DNA from: Spirosoma sordidisoli
GTDB taxonomy: Bacteria > Bacteroidota > Bacteroidia > Cytophagales > Spirosomataceae
Assembly: GCF_004138325.1 (NCBI RefSeq)
Contig: NZ_SBLB01000005.1
Location: 186,001-250,000 of the forward strand
Direction: 5' to 3'
Length of the DNA stretch: 64,000 nucleotides
Below the pieces are notes generated by a model that worked only from the letters and a program-made list of their open reading frames with translations, made no database searches and was not told the DNA's origin. A program made the translations under genes and the position numbers. Within the stretch, counting starts at the first letter, position 1. Each line of letters opens with the position of its first letter. Positions 8,462-16,181 of this stretch are shown in pieces.

Positions 8462-10864
8462 CTACTCATTCCGGCCGGTACCCTGTACGGCGGGCGGGGG
8501 CGTAGTGCGCCGTTGCTGCTGCATGGGGTTCGGGGGGGCTCCACCACCCCGTTGCTGCTGCTTAAACAGCTGAAAGCGGGTCGGTTGCGACGAACGCGGA
8601 AACGAGTTGTTCTCGGTGTCGATGTCGGCGATTTCCTGATAGGGGTCCAGCGTCCACTGGGTTACTTTCTTGCTGGTGGCAACGACTTTCCGGATTTGAA
8701 CGTCGTTGAAGCGCCAGATTTCGGCCGGGAAGCGGGCCACCGAGTCGGTGCCATCTTCAAACTGCATCCGTACAATGACAGGCATCGGTACGCCCCCCTT
8801 GTTCTTCAGCGAGAGGGTGTAGAAGTTAGTCTTCGTGTTTGTTTCCAGCGTTTTGCGCTCTTCTTCGCTCAGCGTAGCCAGGTAATCCTGATACTTCTTC
8901 TTATCGGCGTCGGTAACGGCGTAAGGATCGTAGGCGTTGTAGAAGTCCTTCATGGTGCTGTCCTGAGCCACCACGCTTTTGTCTTTGGTAGCCGCATCGC
9001 GCTGTTTGCTGATGGTATTGGCCCGGCGCTGGGCGGCTTCACGAGCGGCTGCTTTGGCCACAACCGGATCCTGGTTGTCGACCTGGAACCAGTCTACCTC
9101 TACCAAATCCTGATCAACGGGCTCAACGCCGTAGAACCAGCCTTTCCAGAACCAGTCGAGGTCAACGCCCGAGGCATCTTCCAGCGTCCGGAAGAAGTCG
9201 GCTGGCTCGGGGCTCTTGAAGGCCCACCGGCGCGCGTATTCCTTAAAGGCGTAGTCGAAGAGTTCGCGGCCCATGACCGTTTCGCGCAGGATGTTGAGCG
9301 CCGTGGCGGGCTTGGCATAGGCGTTGGGACCGAGGCTGATAACGTTGTCGGAGCTGGTCATGATGGGCGACAGTACCGACTTGTCAGACTTCATGTAGTC
9401 GACAATCTGTTGCGGCTCACCCCGGCTTGTCGGGAAGTTATAATCCCATTCTTTTTCGGCCAGATACTGACAGAACGTGTTCAGCCCTTCGTCCATCCAG
9501 GTCCACTGGCGCTCGTCGGAGTTGACGATCATGGGGAAGAAGTTGTGCCCTACTTCGTGGATAATTACGCCGATCATACCGGCTTTGGTGCGCTCGGAGT
9601 ACGTGCCATCGGGCTCGGGCCGACCGCCGTTGAACGAGATCATGGGGTATTCCATGCCGCCACCTGCCGTAGCATGACACGAGATTGCCACCGGATACGG
9701 GTACTTGATGGTACGATTGCCGTACGATTTGAGCGTGTGTTCTACGACGCGGGTCGAGTACTGGCCCCAGAGCGGGTTGCCTTCTTTCGAATAGAACGAC
9801 ATGCTCCAGATCTTACGACCGTCGCCGTATACGTCGGTTTGCATGGCGTCCCAGATGAATTTACGGCTGCTGGCGAACGCAAAATCACGTACGTTGTCGG
9901 CTTTGTAAATCCAGGTCTTCTTCGCTTTTACGTCGGTTGGCTTGGCTTTTTCGGCGGCTTCGGCTTCGGCCTGGGTTACGATGACGACCGGCGTTTTTGA
10001 GTTCGCGGCCTGAGCCATGCGTTTTTGCTGAGCCGCCGTGAGCACCTGCTTGTAGTTCTGACATTCGCCGGTAGAACCGACGATGTGGTCGGCAGGGGCA
10101 GTGATGGCCACTTTGTAGTTGCCGAAAATGAGGGTAAACTCACCCTGCCCCAGAAACTGCTTGTTCTGCCAGCCATTTACGTCGCTATAGGCGCACAAAC
10201 GCGGAAACCAGTGGGCAATGAAGTAGTTGGAGTTACCGTCTTTCGGGAAAAACTCGTAGCCACTGCGGCCGTAGTACTCCGTAATGAAGTAGTTCCAGTC
10301 AATGTTGAATGAGTAACTGGTGCCTGGCTTGAGGGGGGCCGGCAGGTCGATACGCATCATAGTCTGGTTGATGGTGTACTTCAGGGGCGTGCGCGATTTG
10401 GCATCGGTAACGGCCGTGATCTTGTAGCCGTACTTGTCGGTAGCCTGGGTGTTGCTCCGCTCACGAACCGAGGTCAGGTTCTGCAACTGGGCGAAACTCA
10501 TGCCGTTTTCGCTCACGCCACCGGTGCGGGTTACGCTGCCGGTCGAGCCTTTGGCAAACAGGTTCTGGTCGAGCTGGAGCCAGATGTAAGGCAGTACGTC
10601 GGTCGAGTTGTTGTGGTAGGTGACCGTTTCAGAACCGATGATCTTCTGGTTGGCATCGTCGAGTTCGACCTTGATGTCGTAGTCGGCGCGGTTCTGGAAG
10701 TAATCTTTGCCGGGAGCGCCCGCGGCCGTACGGAAGGTGTTGGGCGTTGGGAGCATGGGCCCGAGCTGCTCAAAACGCGAGTTGGCGTTCTGCGTTGGAG
10801 CGGGTTGCTGCGCCAGTACGGTTGCCGACCAGAGGGCCAGGCAGGAAAGAAGGATTTTTCTCAT
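8462..10864 (-). CDS. Exported M1-family metallopeptidase (copy 1)
   Basis: This 800-residue protein has a signal peptide (MRKILLSCLALWSATVLAQ). An aminopeptidase-N-like N-terminal domain contains SYSFNIDWNYFI and NYFIAHWFPRLCAY. The gluzincin site HEVGH is at 436-440, with the third zinc ligand Glu459 in WMDEGLN, an exact HEXXH-18-E spacing. GGGMEYPMISFNG, about 40 residues before, is the counterpart of the GAMEN substrate-binding motif. The C-terminal tail is rich in Gln, Gly and Pro. It probably cleaves peptides N-terminally in the periplasm or outside the cell; specificity is unknown. A paralogue of identical length lies 23 bp upstream on the same strand, so the two are likely cotranscribed. 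Confidence 0.93.
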   Translation of the reverse strand: MRKILLSCLALWSATVLAQQPAPTQNANSRFEQLGPMLPTPNTFRTAAGAPGKDYFQNRADYDIKVELDDANQKIIGSETVTYHNNSTDVLPYIWLQLDQNLFAKGSTGSVTRTGGVSENGMSFAQLQNLTSVRERSNTQATDKYGYKITAVTDAKSRTPLKYTINQTMMRIDLPAPLKPGTSYSFNIDWNYFITEYYGRSGYEFFPKDGNSNYFIAHWFPRLCAYSDVNGWQNKQFLGQGEFTLIFGNYKVAITAPADHIVGSTGECQNYKQVLTAAQQKRMAQAANSKTPVVIVTQAEAEAAEKAKPTDVKAKKTWIYKADNVRDFAFASSRKFIWDAMQTDVYGDGRKIWSMSFYSKEGNPLWGQYSTRVVEHTLKSYGNRTIKYPYPVAISCHATAGGGMEYPMISFNGGRPEPDGTYSERTKAGMIGVIIHEVGHNFFPMIVNSDERQWTWMDEGLNTFCQYLAEKEWDYNFPTSRGEPQQIVDYMKSDKSVLSPIMTSSDNVISLGPNAYAKPATALNILRETVMGRELFDYAFKEYARRWAFKSPEPADFFRTLEDASGVDLDWFWKGWFYGVEPVDQDLVEVDWFQVDNQDPVVAKAAAREAAQRRANTISKQRDAATKDKSVVAQDSTMKDFYNAYDPYAVTDADKKKYQDYLATLSEEERKTLETNTKTNFYTLSLKNKGGVPMPVIVRMQFEDGTDSVARFPAEIWRFNDVQIRKVVATSKKVTQWTLDPYQEIADIDTENNSFPRSSQPTRFQLFKQQQRGGGAPPNPMQQQRRTTPPPAVQGTGRNE

Positions 10865-10887
10865 AGTTTGCTGCAGGTTGTTTGGTT

Positions 10888-13290
10888 CTAGTTTCGACCG
10901 CTTCCCTGAACGGCAGGACGCGGGGGTGTCGACTGGCTTTGGCGTTGCTGCTGCATGGGGTTCGGCGCGGTTGCTCCGCCCCCCCGCTGCTGCTTGAACA
11001 GCTGGAAACGGCTTGGCTCGGCCAGGGCCGGGAAGCTGTTGTCGTCGGTATTGATATCCGCAATTTCCCGGTAGGGGTCAAGCGTCCATTGGGTCACTTT
11101 CTTGCTGGTGGTAATGACTTTCCGAATCTGAACATCGTTGAAGCGCCAGATTTCGGCCGGGAAGCGGGCTACCGAGTCAGTGCCGTCTTCGAACTGCATC
11201 CGTACGATCACGGGCATGGGTATCCCGCCTTTGTTTTTCAGCGACAAGGTATAGAAGTTGGTGCCCGCTTCGGCCAGTTTCCGCTCGTCGGGGGTGAGGG
11301 TGGCCAGGTAGTCCTGATACTTCTTCTTGTCTTCGTCGGTAACGGCGTAGGGGTCGTAGGAGTTGTAGAAGTCCTTCATGGTGCTGTCCTGAGCCACCAC
11401 GCTCTGATCTTTGGTAGCCGCATCGCGCTGTTTGCTGATGGTATTAGCCCGGCGCTGGGCAGCCGCCCGTGCTTCGGCCTTCGTTACTTCGGGGTTCTGG
11501 CTGGCGGGTTGAAACCAGTCTACCTTTACCAGCGACTGATCGACGGGCTGAACACCGTAGAACCAGCCTTTCCAGAACCAGTCGAGGTCAACACCCGAGG
11601 CATCTTCCATGGTCCGGAAAAAATCGGCGGGCGTGGGCGACTTGAACATCCACCGGCGGGAATATTCCTTGAAGGCGTAATCGAAGAGTTCGCGGCCCAT
11701 CACCGTCTCGCGCAGGATGTTGAGCGCCGTGGCAGGTTTGCTGTAGGCGTTGGGACCAAAGGTGTTGGGCAGAATATTGTCGGAACTGCTCATGATGGGC
11801 ACCTGCTGCGTAGAGTCGAGCTGCATGTAGGGGACAATGTACTGCGGTTCGATACCCCGGGCCGGAAAATCGGGATCCCACTCCAGGCAGGCCAGCCCTT
11901 CGAGGAAGCTGTTCAGGCCTTCGTCCATCCAGGACCACTGGCGCTCGTCGGAGTTGACGATCATGGGGAAGAAGTTGTGCCCTACTTCGTGGATCACCAC
12001 CGAAATCAGGAAGTTCTTGGTTCCCTGCGAATAGGTACCATCGGCCAGCGGACGGGCGCCGTTGAACGAGATCATGGGGTACTCCATACCGCCAATGGGG
12101 CCGTGTACGGAGTAGGCTACGGGATAGGGATAGTCGAACGTACGGCGCGAGTAGGAACGCAGGGTATGCGCCACCAGCCGGGTCGAGTACTGGCCCCAGA
12201 GCGGATTGGCTTCTTTGGGGTAGAGCGACATGGCCCATACGCGCTTGCCACCTACGTTGGGCTGGAGGGCGTCCCAGATAAACTTACGGCTGGTTGCGAA
12301 GGCGAAATCGCGTACGTTATTGGCTTTGTAGATCCAGGTTTTCTTGCCGGTCGGCTTGGCTTTTTCGGCGGCTTCGGCTTCGGCCGGGGTTACGATCTGT
12401 ACCGGATTTTCGCCGGGTTTGTCACCTTTGGCTTTGGCGCTGTTCCAGCGGGTCAGCTGCGCAGCGGTCAGCACCTGCGACGGGTTCTGAAGTTCACCGC
12501 TGGCGCCTACTACGTGGTCGTTCGGAACGGTGATGGCCACTTTGTAATTGCCGAAGATAAGGGTAAACTCACCCTGCCCCAGAAACTGTTTGTTCTGCCA
12601 GCCATTTGCATCGTCATAGGCGCAAAGCCGCGGAAACCACTGCGCTATCTCGTATACGTAGTTGCCGTCTTTCGGGAAGAACTCGTAGCCCGAACGAGCC
12701 CCAACGGATTTGGCGTCGACGATATTAAAATTCCAGTCGATCGCAAACGAAACCGACTTGCCGGGCGCCAGGGGCGTGGGCAGGTCGATGCGCATCATGG
12801 TCTGGTTAATCGTGTACTTCAGCGCTTTACCAGCCGCATCGCGTACCGATGTGATTGTATAGCCGTACTCCTTGTTCCGCAGCGCAGCGCTGGGGTCCAG
12901 CTGGCCGGGCGACGCGCCCCGTTCGGCGTTGATGCTGTTGGTTTCGGTGGTATTGCCGTCGGCATCGGGCTTAAAGAGGTTCTGGTCGAGCTGGAGCCAG
13001 AGGTAGCGAAGGGCGTCGGATGAGTTGTTCTGGTATGTGATGTTCTCCGAAGCCGTTATCCGTTGTTTGGTATCGTCGAGTTCGGCTTTGATGTCATAGT
13101 CGGCGCGGTTCTGGAAATAGTCTTTGCCGGGAGCGCCTGAAGCGGTACGGAAGGTATTGGGGGTGGGCAGCATAGGCCCGAGTTGCTCAAAACGGGTGTT
13201 GGCCTTCTGAGTTGGCGCTGATGGCGCCTGTGCCTGCGCCGTTGTGAATCCGATGGAAACACCGATCGCCAGCAAAATTATCTTTTGCAT
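10888..13290 (-). CDS. Exported M1-family metallopeptidase (copy 2)
   Basis: Also 800 residues and a tandem paralogue of the downstream gene. It has a signal peptide (MQKIILLAIGVSIGFTTAQAQ), then a region almost identical to copy 1 (FEQLGPMLPTPNTFRTA, KDYFQNRADYDIK). The catalytic site is intact: HEVGH at 434-438 and Glu457 in WMDEGLN, with GGMEYPMISFNG upstream. Divergence is greatest in the lid regions around residues 100-330 and just after the active site (NSFLEGLACLEWDPDF against NTFCQYLAEKEWDYNF), which suggests different substrate preferences. The start is the ATG at 13290, directly at the signal peptide. The 116-bp upstream gap ends in a terminator for the hupE-like gene. Confidence 0.93.
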   Translation of the reverse strand: MQKIILLAIGVSIGFTTAQAQAPSAPTQKANTRFEQLGPMLPTPNTFRTASGAPGKDYFQNRADYDIKAELDDTKQRITASENITYQNNSSDALRYLWLQLDQNLFKPDADGNTTETNSINAERGASPGQLDPSAALRNKEYGYTITSVRDAAGKALKYTINQTMMRIDLPTPLAPGKSVSFAIDWNFNIVDAKSVGARSGYEFFPKDGNYVYEIAQWFPRLCAYDDANGWQNKQFLGQGEFTLIFGNYKVAITVPNDHVVGASGELQNPSQVLTAAQLTRWNSAKAKGDKPGENPVQIVTPAEAEAAEKAKPTGKKTWIYKANNVRDFAFATSRKFIWDALQPNVGGKRVWAMSLYPKEANPLWGQYSTRLVAHTLRSYSRRTFDYPYPVAYSVHGPIGGMEYPMISFNGARPLADGTYSQGTKNFLISVVIHEVGHNFFPMIVNSDERQWSWMDEGLNSFLEGLACLEWDPDFPARGIEPQYIVPYMQLDSTQQVPIMSSSDNILPNTFGPNAYSKPATALNILRETVMGRELFDYAFKEYSRRWMFKSPTPADFFRTMEDASGVDLDWFWKGWFYGVQPVDQSLVKVDWFQPASQNPEVTKAEARAAAQRRANTISKQRDAATKDQSVVAQDSTMKDFYNSYDPYAVTDEDKKKYQDYLATLTPDERKLAEAGTNFYTLSLKNKGGIPMPVIVRMQFEDGTDSVARFPAEIWRFNDVQIRKVITTSKKVTQWTLDPYREIADINTDDNSFPALAEPSRFQLFKQQRGGGATAPNPMQQQRQSQSTPPRPAVQGSGRN

Positions 13291-13329
13291 GAAGTGAGTT
13301 TGTCAGAATTTGGATTAGGAGAGTAAAAT

Positions 13330-13369
13330 TATAGAAAAAGCGTAATATGCCCATTGCGCTTTTTCTATA
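13330..13369. terminator. Terminator hairpin, probably bidirectional
   Basis: Arms 13330-13346 and 13353-13369 (core tatagaaaaagcg/cgctttttctata, one G-U pair further in) with a 6-nt loop. A/T-rich outer arms give T-tracts on both strands. It lies past the stop codon of the minus-strand hupE-like gene and before the M1 peptidase pair. Confidence 0.75.
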
Positions 13370-13406
13370 TAGCCGCATATAATCATCGGGTTCATGAACC
13401 GCGTAG

Positions 13407-14018
13407 CTACTTGCCCGCTACTAACTCATTGTTCAGAATCAGGGAAATAGCCATGCCGGCCACGATTCCTGAAACGACCAGTACCCACCGGAGCCGGCTC
13501 CGCCGAAGGATATCCAGCACCACGAAGGCAATGGCCAGAACCAGCGTTACAATGAGCAGCTGCCCCAGCTCCAGCCCGATGTTAAACGCCAGCAGCGGCT
13601 GAACAATGCTGACTTCGCGGCCGAGCAGGCTGCGCAGGTAGTTGGAGAAGCCCATGCCGTGGATCAGCCCGAAGACCAGAGCCAGGCCGTACCGCCAGTA
13701 GCGATTGGGCGACGGGGTGGTGGATTGCAGCCGGGAGCGGGGTTCCTGATAAAACAGGTTGGTTATGGCCGTGATCAGGATCGTAACCGGAATCAGCAGC
13801 TCGATGAGCGCCGTGCTGTAGTCGATCAGTTGTAAGGTAGCCAGGGCCAGCGTGATGGAGTGACCAATGGTAAAGGCAGTGACCAGCACCAGTACCTGCC
13901 GCCATTGCTGGAGGGTATAGACCGTACAGAGCGCTATCACGAACAGAATATGGTCGTAACCACCGGGATCGGTGATGTGGTCGAAACCCAGGCGCAGGTA
14001 GATGAAAAACTCGTCCAT
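13407..14018 (-). CDS. HupE/UreJ-like membrane protein
   Basis: This 203-residue polytopic protein has about six hydrophobic helices. The signature region DPGGYDHILFVIALC near the N-terminus, TAFTIGHSITLALA, and GLIHGMGFSNYLR contain the histidines and acidic residues typical of HupE/UreJ proteins, which are linked to nickel or cobalt uptake in hydrogenase and urease loci. No such metalloenzyme genes are visible here, so a general metal or small-solute role is only inferred. It starts 2 bp after the stop codon of the gamma-carbonic-anhydrase gene, so the pair is a tight operon. Confidence 0.85.
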   Translation of the reverse strand: MDEFFIYLRLGFDHITDPGGYDHILFVIALCTVYTLQQWRQVLVLVTAFTIGHSITLALATLQLIDYSTALIELLIPVTILITAITNLFYQEPRSRLQSTTPSPNRYWRYGLALVFGLIHGMGFSNYLRSLLGREVSIVQPLLAFNIGLELGQLLIVTLVLAIAFVVLDILRRSRLRWVLVVSGIVAGMAISLILNNELVAGK

Positions 14019-14020
14019 AC

Positions 14021-14530
14021 TTACTTAAACCACTCGGCGTACATGACGTAATTATTGGCGGTGCGATCAAAAATCTCGGCCTGTTCCGGAGAAACCGCTT
14101 TCAGGAAACGGGCTGGGTTGCCGGCATAAATGGAGCCGGGCGGAACGACCGTATGCTGGGTGACGATGGCGCCAGCCGCAATGATGCTGCCTGTTCCGAC
14201 CACCGCGCCGTCCATGACGATAGCCCCCATGCCGATCAGCACCCGATCTTCGATCGTGCAGCCGTGTACAACGGCATTATGGGCAATACTGACCGAGTTA
14301 CCAATGGTCGTGGCGTATTTCTGGTAGGTGCAGTGAATAACGGCTCCGTCCTGAATATTGGTCCGGTTGCCGATGCGGATGCGGTTGACATCGCCCCGCA
14401 CAACGGCGTTGAACCAGACCGTACAGTCATCTCCCATAGTTACGTCACCAACCAGGGTGGCGTTGTCGGCAAACCAGCAGTTATTGCCGACCTGCGGCTC
14501 TATGCCGCGTACAGGTTTAATCAAAGCCAT
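14021..14530 (-). CDS. Gamma-carbonic-anhydrase-like hexapeptide-repeat protein
   Basis: This 169-residue left-handed beta-helix protein has repeated [LIV]GxxxxI hexapeptides. His66 (VIHCT), His84 (SIAHN) and His89 (VVHGC) are placed like the trimer-interface zinc ligands of gamma-class carbonic anhydrases (YrdA/PaaY/CaiE group). GDVNRIRIGNRTNIQD is a typical family stretch. The reaction would be reversible CO2 hydration, but many members have unproven activity. Its 2-bp coupling to a HupE-like metal-transport protein suggests a metal-supply link (inference). The start is the ATG at 14530; upstream lies a terminator for the next gene. Confidence 0.9.
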   Translation of the reverse strand: MALIKPVRGIEPQVGNNCWFADNATLVGDVTMGDDCTVWFNAVVRGDVNRIRIGNRTNIQDGAVIHCTYQKYATTIGNSVSIAHNAVVHGCTIEDRVLIGMGAIVMDGAVVGTGSIIAAGAIVTQHTVVPPGSIYAGNPARFLKAVSPEQAEIFDRTANNYVMYAEWFK

Positions 14531-14554
14531 GCGGCAAAGGTAGTTCCTGTAATG

Positions 14555-14581
14555 AAAAAAGCCGACTCCTGCGAGCCGGCT
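14555..14581 (-). terminator. Rho-independent terminator
   Basis: On the minus strand the stem AGCCGGCTC/GAGTCGGCT (14581-14573 with 14568-14560, one G-U pair) has a 4-nt loop and six T residues (A-run 14555-14560). It ends the transcript of the Arg/Asp-rich lipoprotein gene (stop at 14606). Confidence 0.85.
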
Positions 14582-14605
14582 TCTTCCGGAGTTGTTTCTG
14601 GCTGA

Positions 14606-15955
14606 TTACTTCTTCATCTTATCGACCAGTTTTTCGAGCGCTTCTTCAACGTCGTCGACGGAGCGGTTCACTTCGCGTTTTACTTTCTTGAAGTCATCTT
14701 CACCCGCCCGCTGCACTTTATAGTACGAATCGGTCAGTTGACGACGCTTGTCTTCAAGGTCTTTAACACGGTCTTCGCGCTCCTTGCGGGCTTTCTTGCT
14801 TTCACCTTTTACTTCTTCTTTGGCTTCGTCGAGCTGGTCGTCCAGTTTGTCCATCTGCTCGTCGATGCGGTCGGCCAGGTCGCGCCGGTCGCGTTCAAAA
14901 TCGCTGTCGTTGTCGCGGTTTCGACGGCTGTTCCGGTCGTTATCCCGGTCTGACCGATCGTCCATCCGGTCGCGGTCATTCCGGTCGTCCCGGCGGTTGT
15001 TGGTCCGGCTGTCGTCGCGATCGCCGGCCTCGTTGCGGTCGTTACGGCTGTTGAAGATACCGGCTATGCCACTTCTGTTATCCCGATCGTCGCGACTATC
15101 GCGGTCGTCGTTCCGGCGGTTATCCTGGTCGTCGTTCCGGCGATCTTCCCGGCGGTTGTCGCGGTCATCGTTTCGGCTGCTGTCACGATCGTCGTTTCGG
15201 TCATCCCGTCGGCTGTAACGATCGTTGTCGCGGTCGTCGCGACGGTTATCCCGGTCATCGTAGCGGTCGCGACTGCGCTGGTCGTCGTAGCGGTCGTCTG
15301 AACGGCGGTCGCTGTACTGATCCCGGTTCCGGTCGTCATACCGGCTGCGATCGCGGTCGCTGTACGAATCCCGGTCATCACGCGAGCGATAGCTGTCGTA
15401 ATCTGAACGGCTGCTGTAGCGGTCGCGGTCGTCCCGGTCGCTGTAGCGGCTGTCGTTGCGATCGTCGTACCGGCTGTACCGGTCATCGTCGCGGTCGTCA
15501 TACTGACTGTCGCGGTCGTCCCGATCATCTGAGGAATAGCGGTTATTATACGAACTGCCCCCCGACATACGGCTCGGGCGGTCGTAGTCACTGTCAGCAT
15601 CGCGGTACCGGTTGTTGTACGAGCGGCTGTTGCGGAAGTCGTTCTGGCTCAGCCGCTCGTCGTTCCGGTTGTTCCGGTTGCGGCTAAAGATACCTTCGCC
15701 CCGCTCGCTGTCGCGATCATTGTCGCGGTCGCGGCTGGAACGGTTGCGGTCGTTATACGAGGTTTGCCGATCGTTGCGATCGTCCTCATCCCGACGGTAG
15801 TCGGCGGTTCGGCCGCGGGCGTTGCGGTCATTGCGTACCATTTCCTGCCGGCTGGCGTTCGAGTCGCCATAGAGCCACCCTTCTACGGTGGCGCAGGAAG
15901 ATAAACCTACGGTAGCAGCCAGCAGGGAGGCAACTACCCATGTCCTTCGTTTCAT
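14606..15955 (-). CDS. Arg/Asp/Asn/Ser-rich low-complexity lipoprotein
   Basis: This protein of about 449 residues has a lipoprotein signal, MKRRTWVVASLLAATVGLSSC, with the acceptor Cys at 21. Residues of about 35-345 are built almost only from Arg, Asp, Asn, Ser and Tyr in patterns such as DDRDNRRDDRD and RYSRYDDRND. The last 95 or so residues form a predicted charged coiled coil (DEQMDKLDDQLDEAKEEVKG). I do not recognise a family. The mixed-charge RD tract resembles intrinsically disordered, RS/RD-type regions. The frame is open from 15994, but the ATG at 15955 gives the signal peptide. A 19-bp palindrome lies about 110 bp upstream. An outer-membrane or periplasmic spacer role is inferred. 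Confidence 0.8.
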   Translation of the reverse strand: MKRRTWVVASLLAATVGLSSCATVEGWLYGDSNASRQEMVRNDRNARGRTADYRRDEDDRNDRQTSYNDRNRSSRDRDNDRDSERGEGIFSRNRNNRNDERLSQNDFRNSRSYNNRYRDADSDYDRPSRMSGGSSYNNRYSSDDRDDRDSQYDDRDDDRYSRYDDRNDSRYSDRDDRDRYSSRSDYDSYRSRDDRDSYSDRDRSRYDDRNRDQYSDRRSDDRYDDQRSRDRYDDRDNRRDDRDNDRYSRRDDRNDDRDSSRNDDRDNRREDRRNDDQDNRRNDDRDSRDDRDNRSGIAGIFNSRNDRNEAGDRDDSRTNNRRDDRNDRDRMDDRSDRDNDRNSRRNRDNDSDFERDRRDLADRIDEQMDKLDDQLDEAKEEVKGESKKARKEREDRVKDLEDKRRQLTDSYYKVQRAGEDDFKKVKREVNRSVDDVEEALEKLVDKMKK

Positions 15956-16064
15956 ATCGTTGCGTTGAGTTTTGTTGGTAAGATCAGTCTGCACAGGTCA
16001 AAAAACATACCAACCCGCTTGCAGACCTATAAACCCTGACACATACGTAAATGTTAGGATTTTT

Positions 16065-16083
16065 CTCTACGGTAACCGTAGAG
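16065..16083. promoter_or_regulatory. Palindrome upstream of the RD-rich lipoprotein gene
   Basis: Perfect 9-bp arms (ctctacggt and accgtagag) surround a single central base. There is no T-tract on either strand's exit side, so it looks more like an operator than a terminator. It lies about 110 bp upstream of the lipoprotein ATG and about 100 bp past the stop of the macroglobulin gene. Confidence 0.35.
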
Positions 16084-16181
16084 TATAGTCCCGTGGCATC
16101 ACACGTACCCGGGGGATGCCGGTTGTGTTCGGTAGCCCCCGGATCAGGATACAAACAAGGGTTCCGTCAACTGGAAAGCGC

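Noticed and set aside
10882..13023. A 713-codon plus-strand open frame, and a similar 495-codon frame at 8513-10000
   Set aside because: Both are antisense to the M1 peptidase genes, which have intact zinc motifs and signal peptides; the antisense proteins have no recognisable feature.
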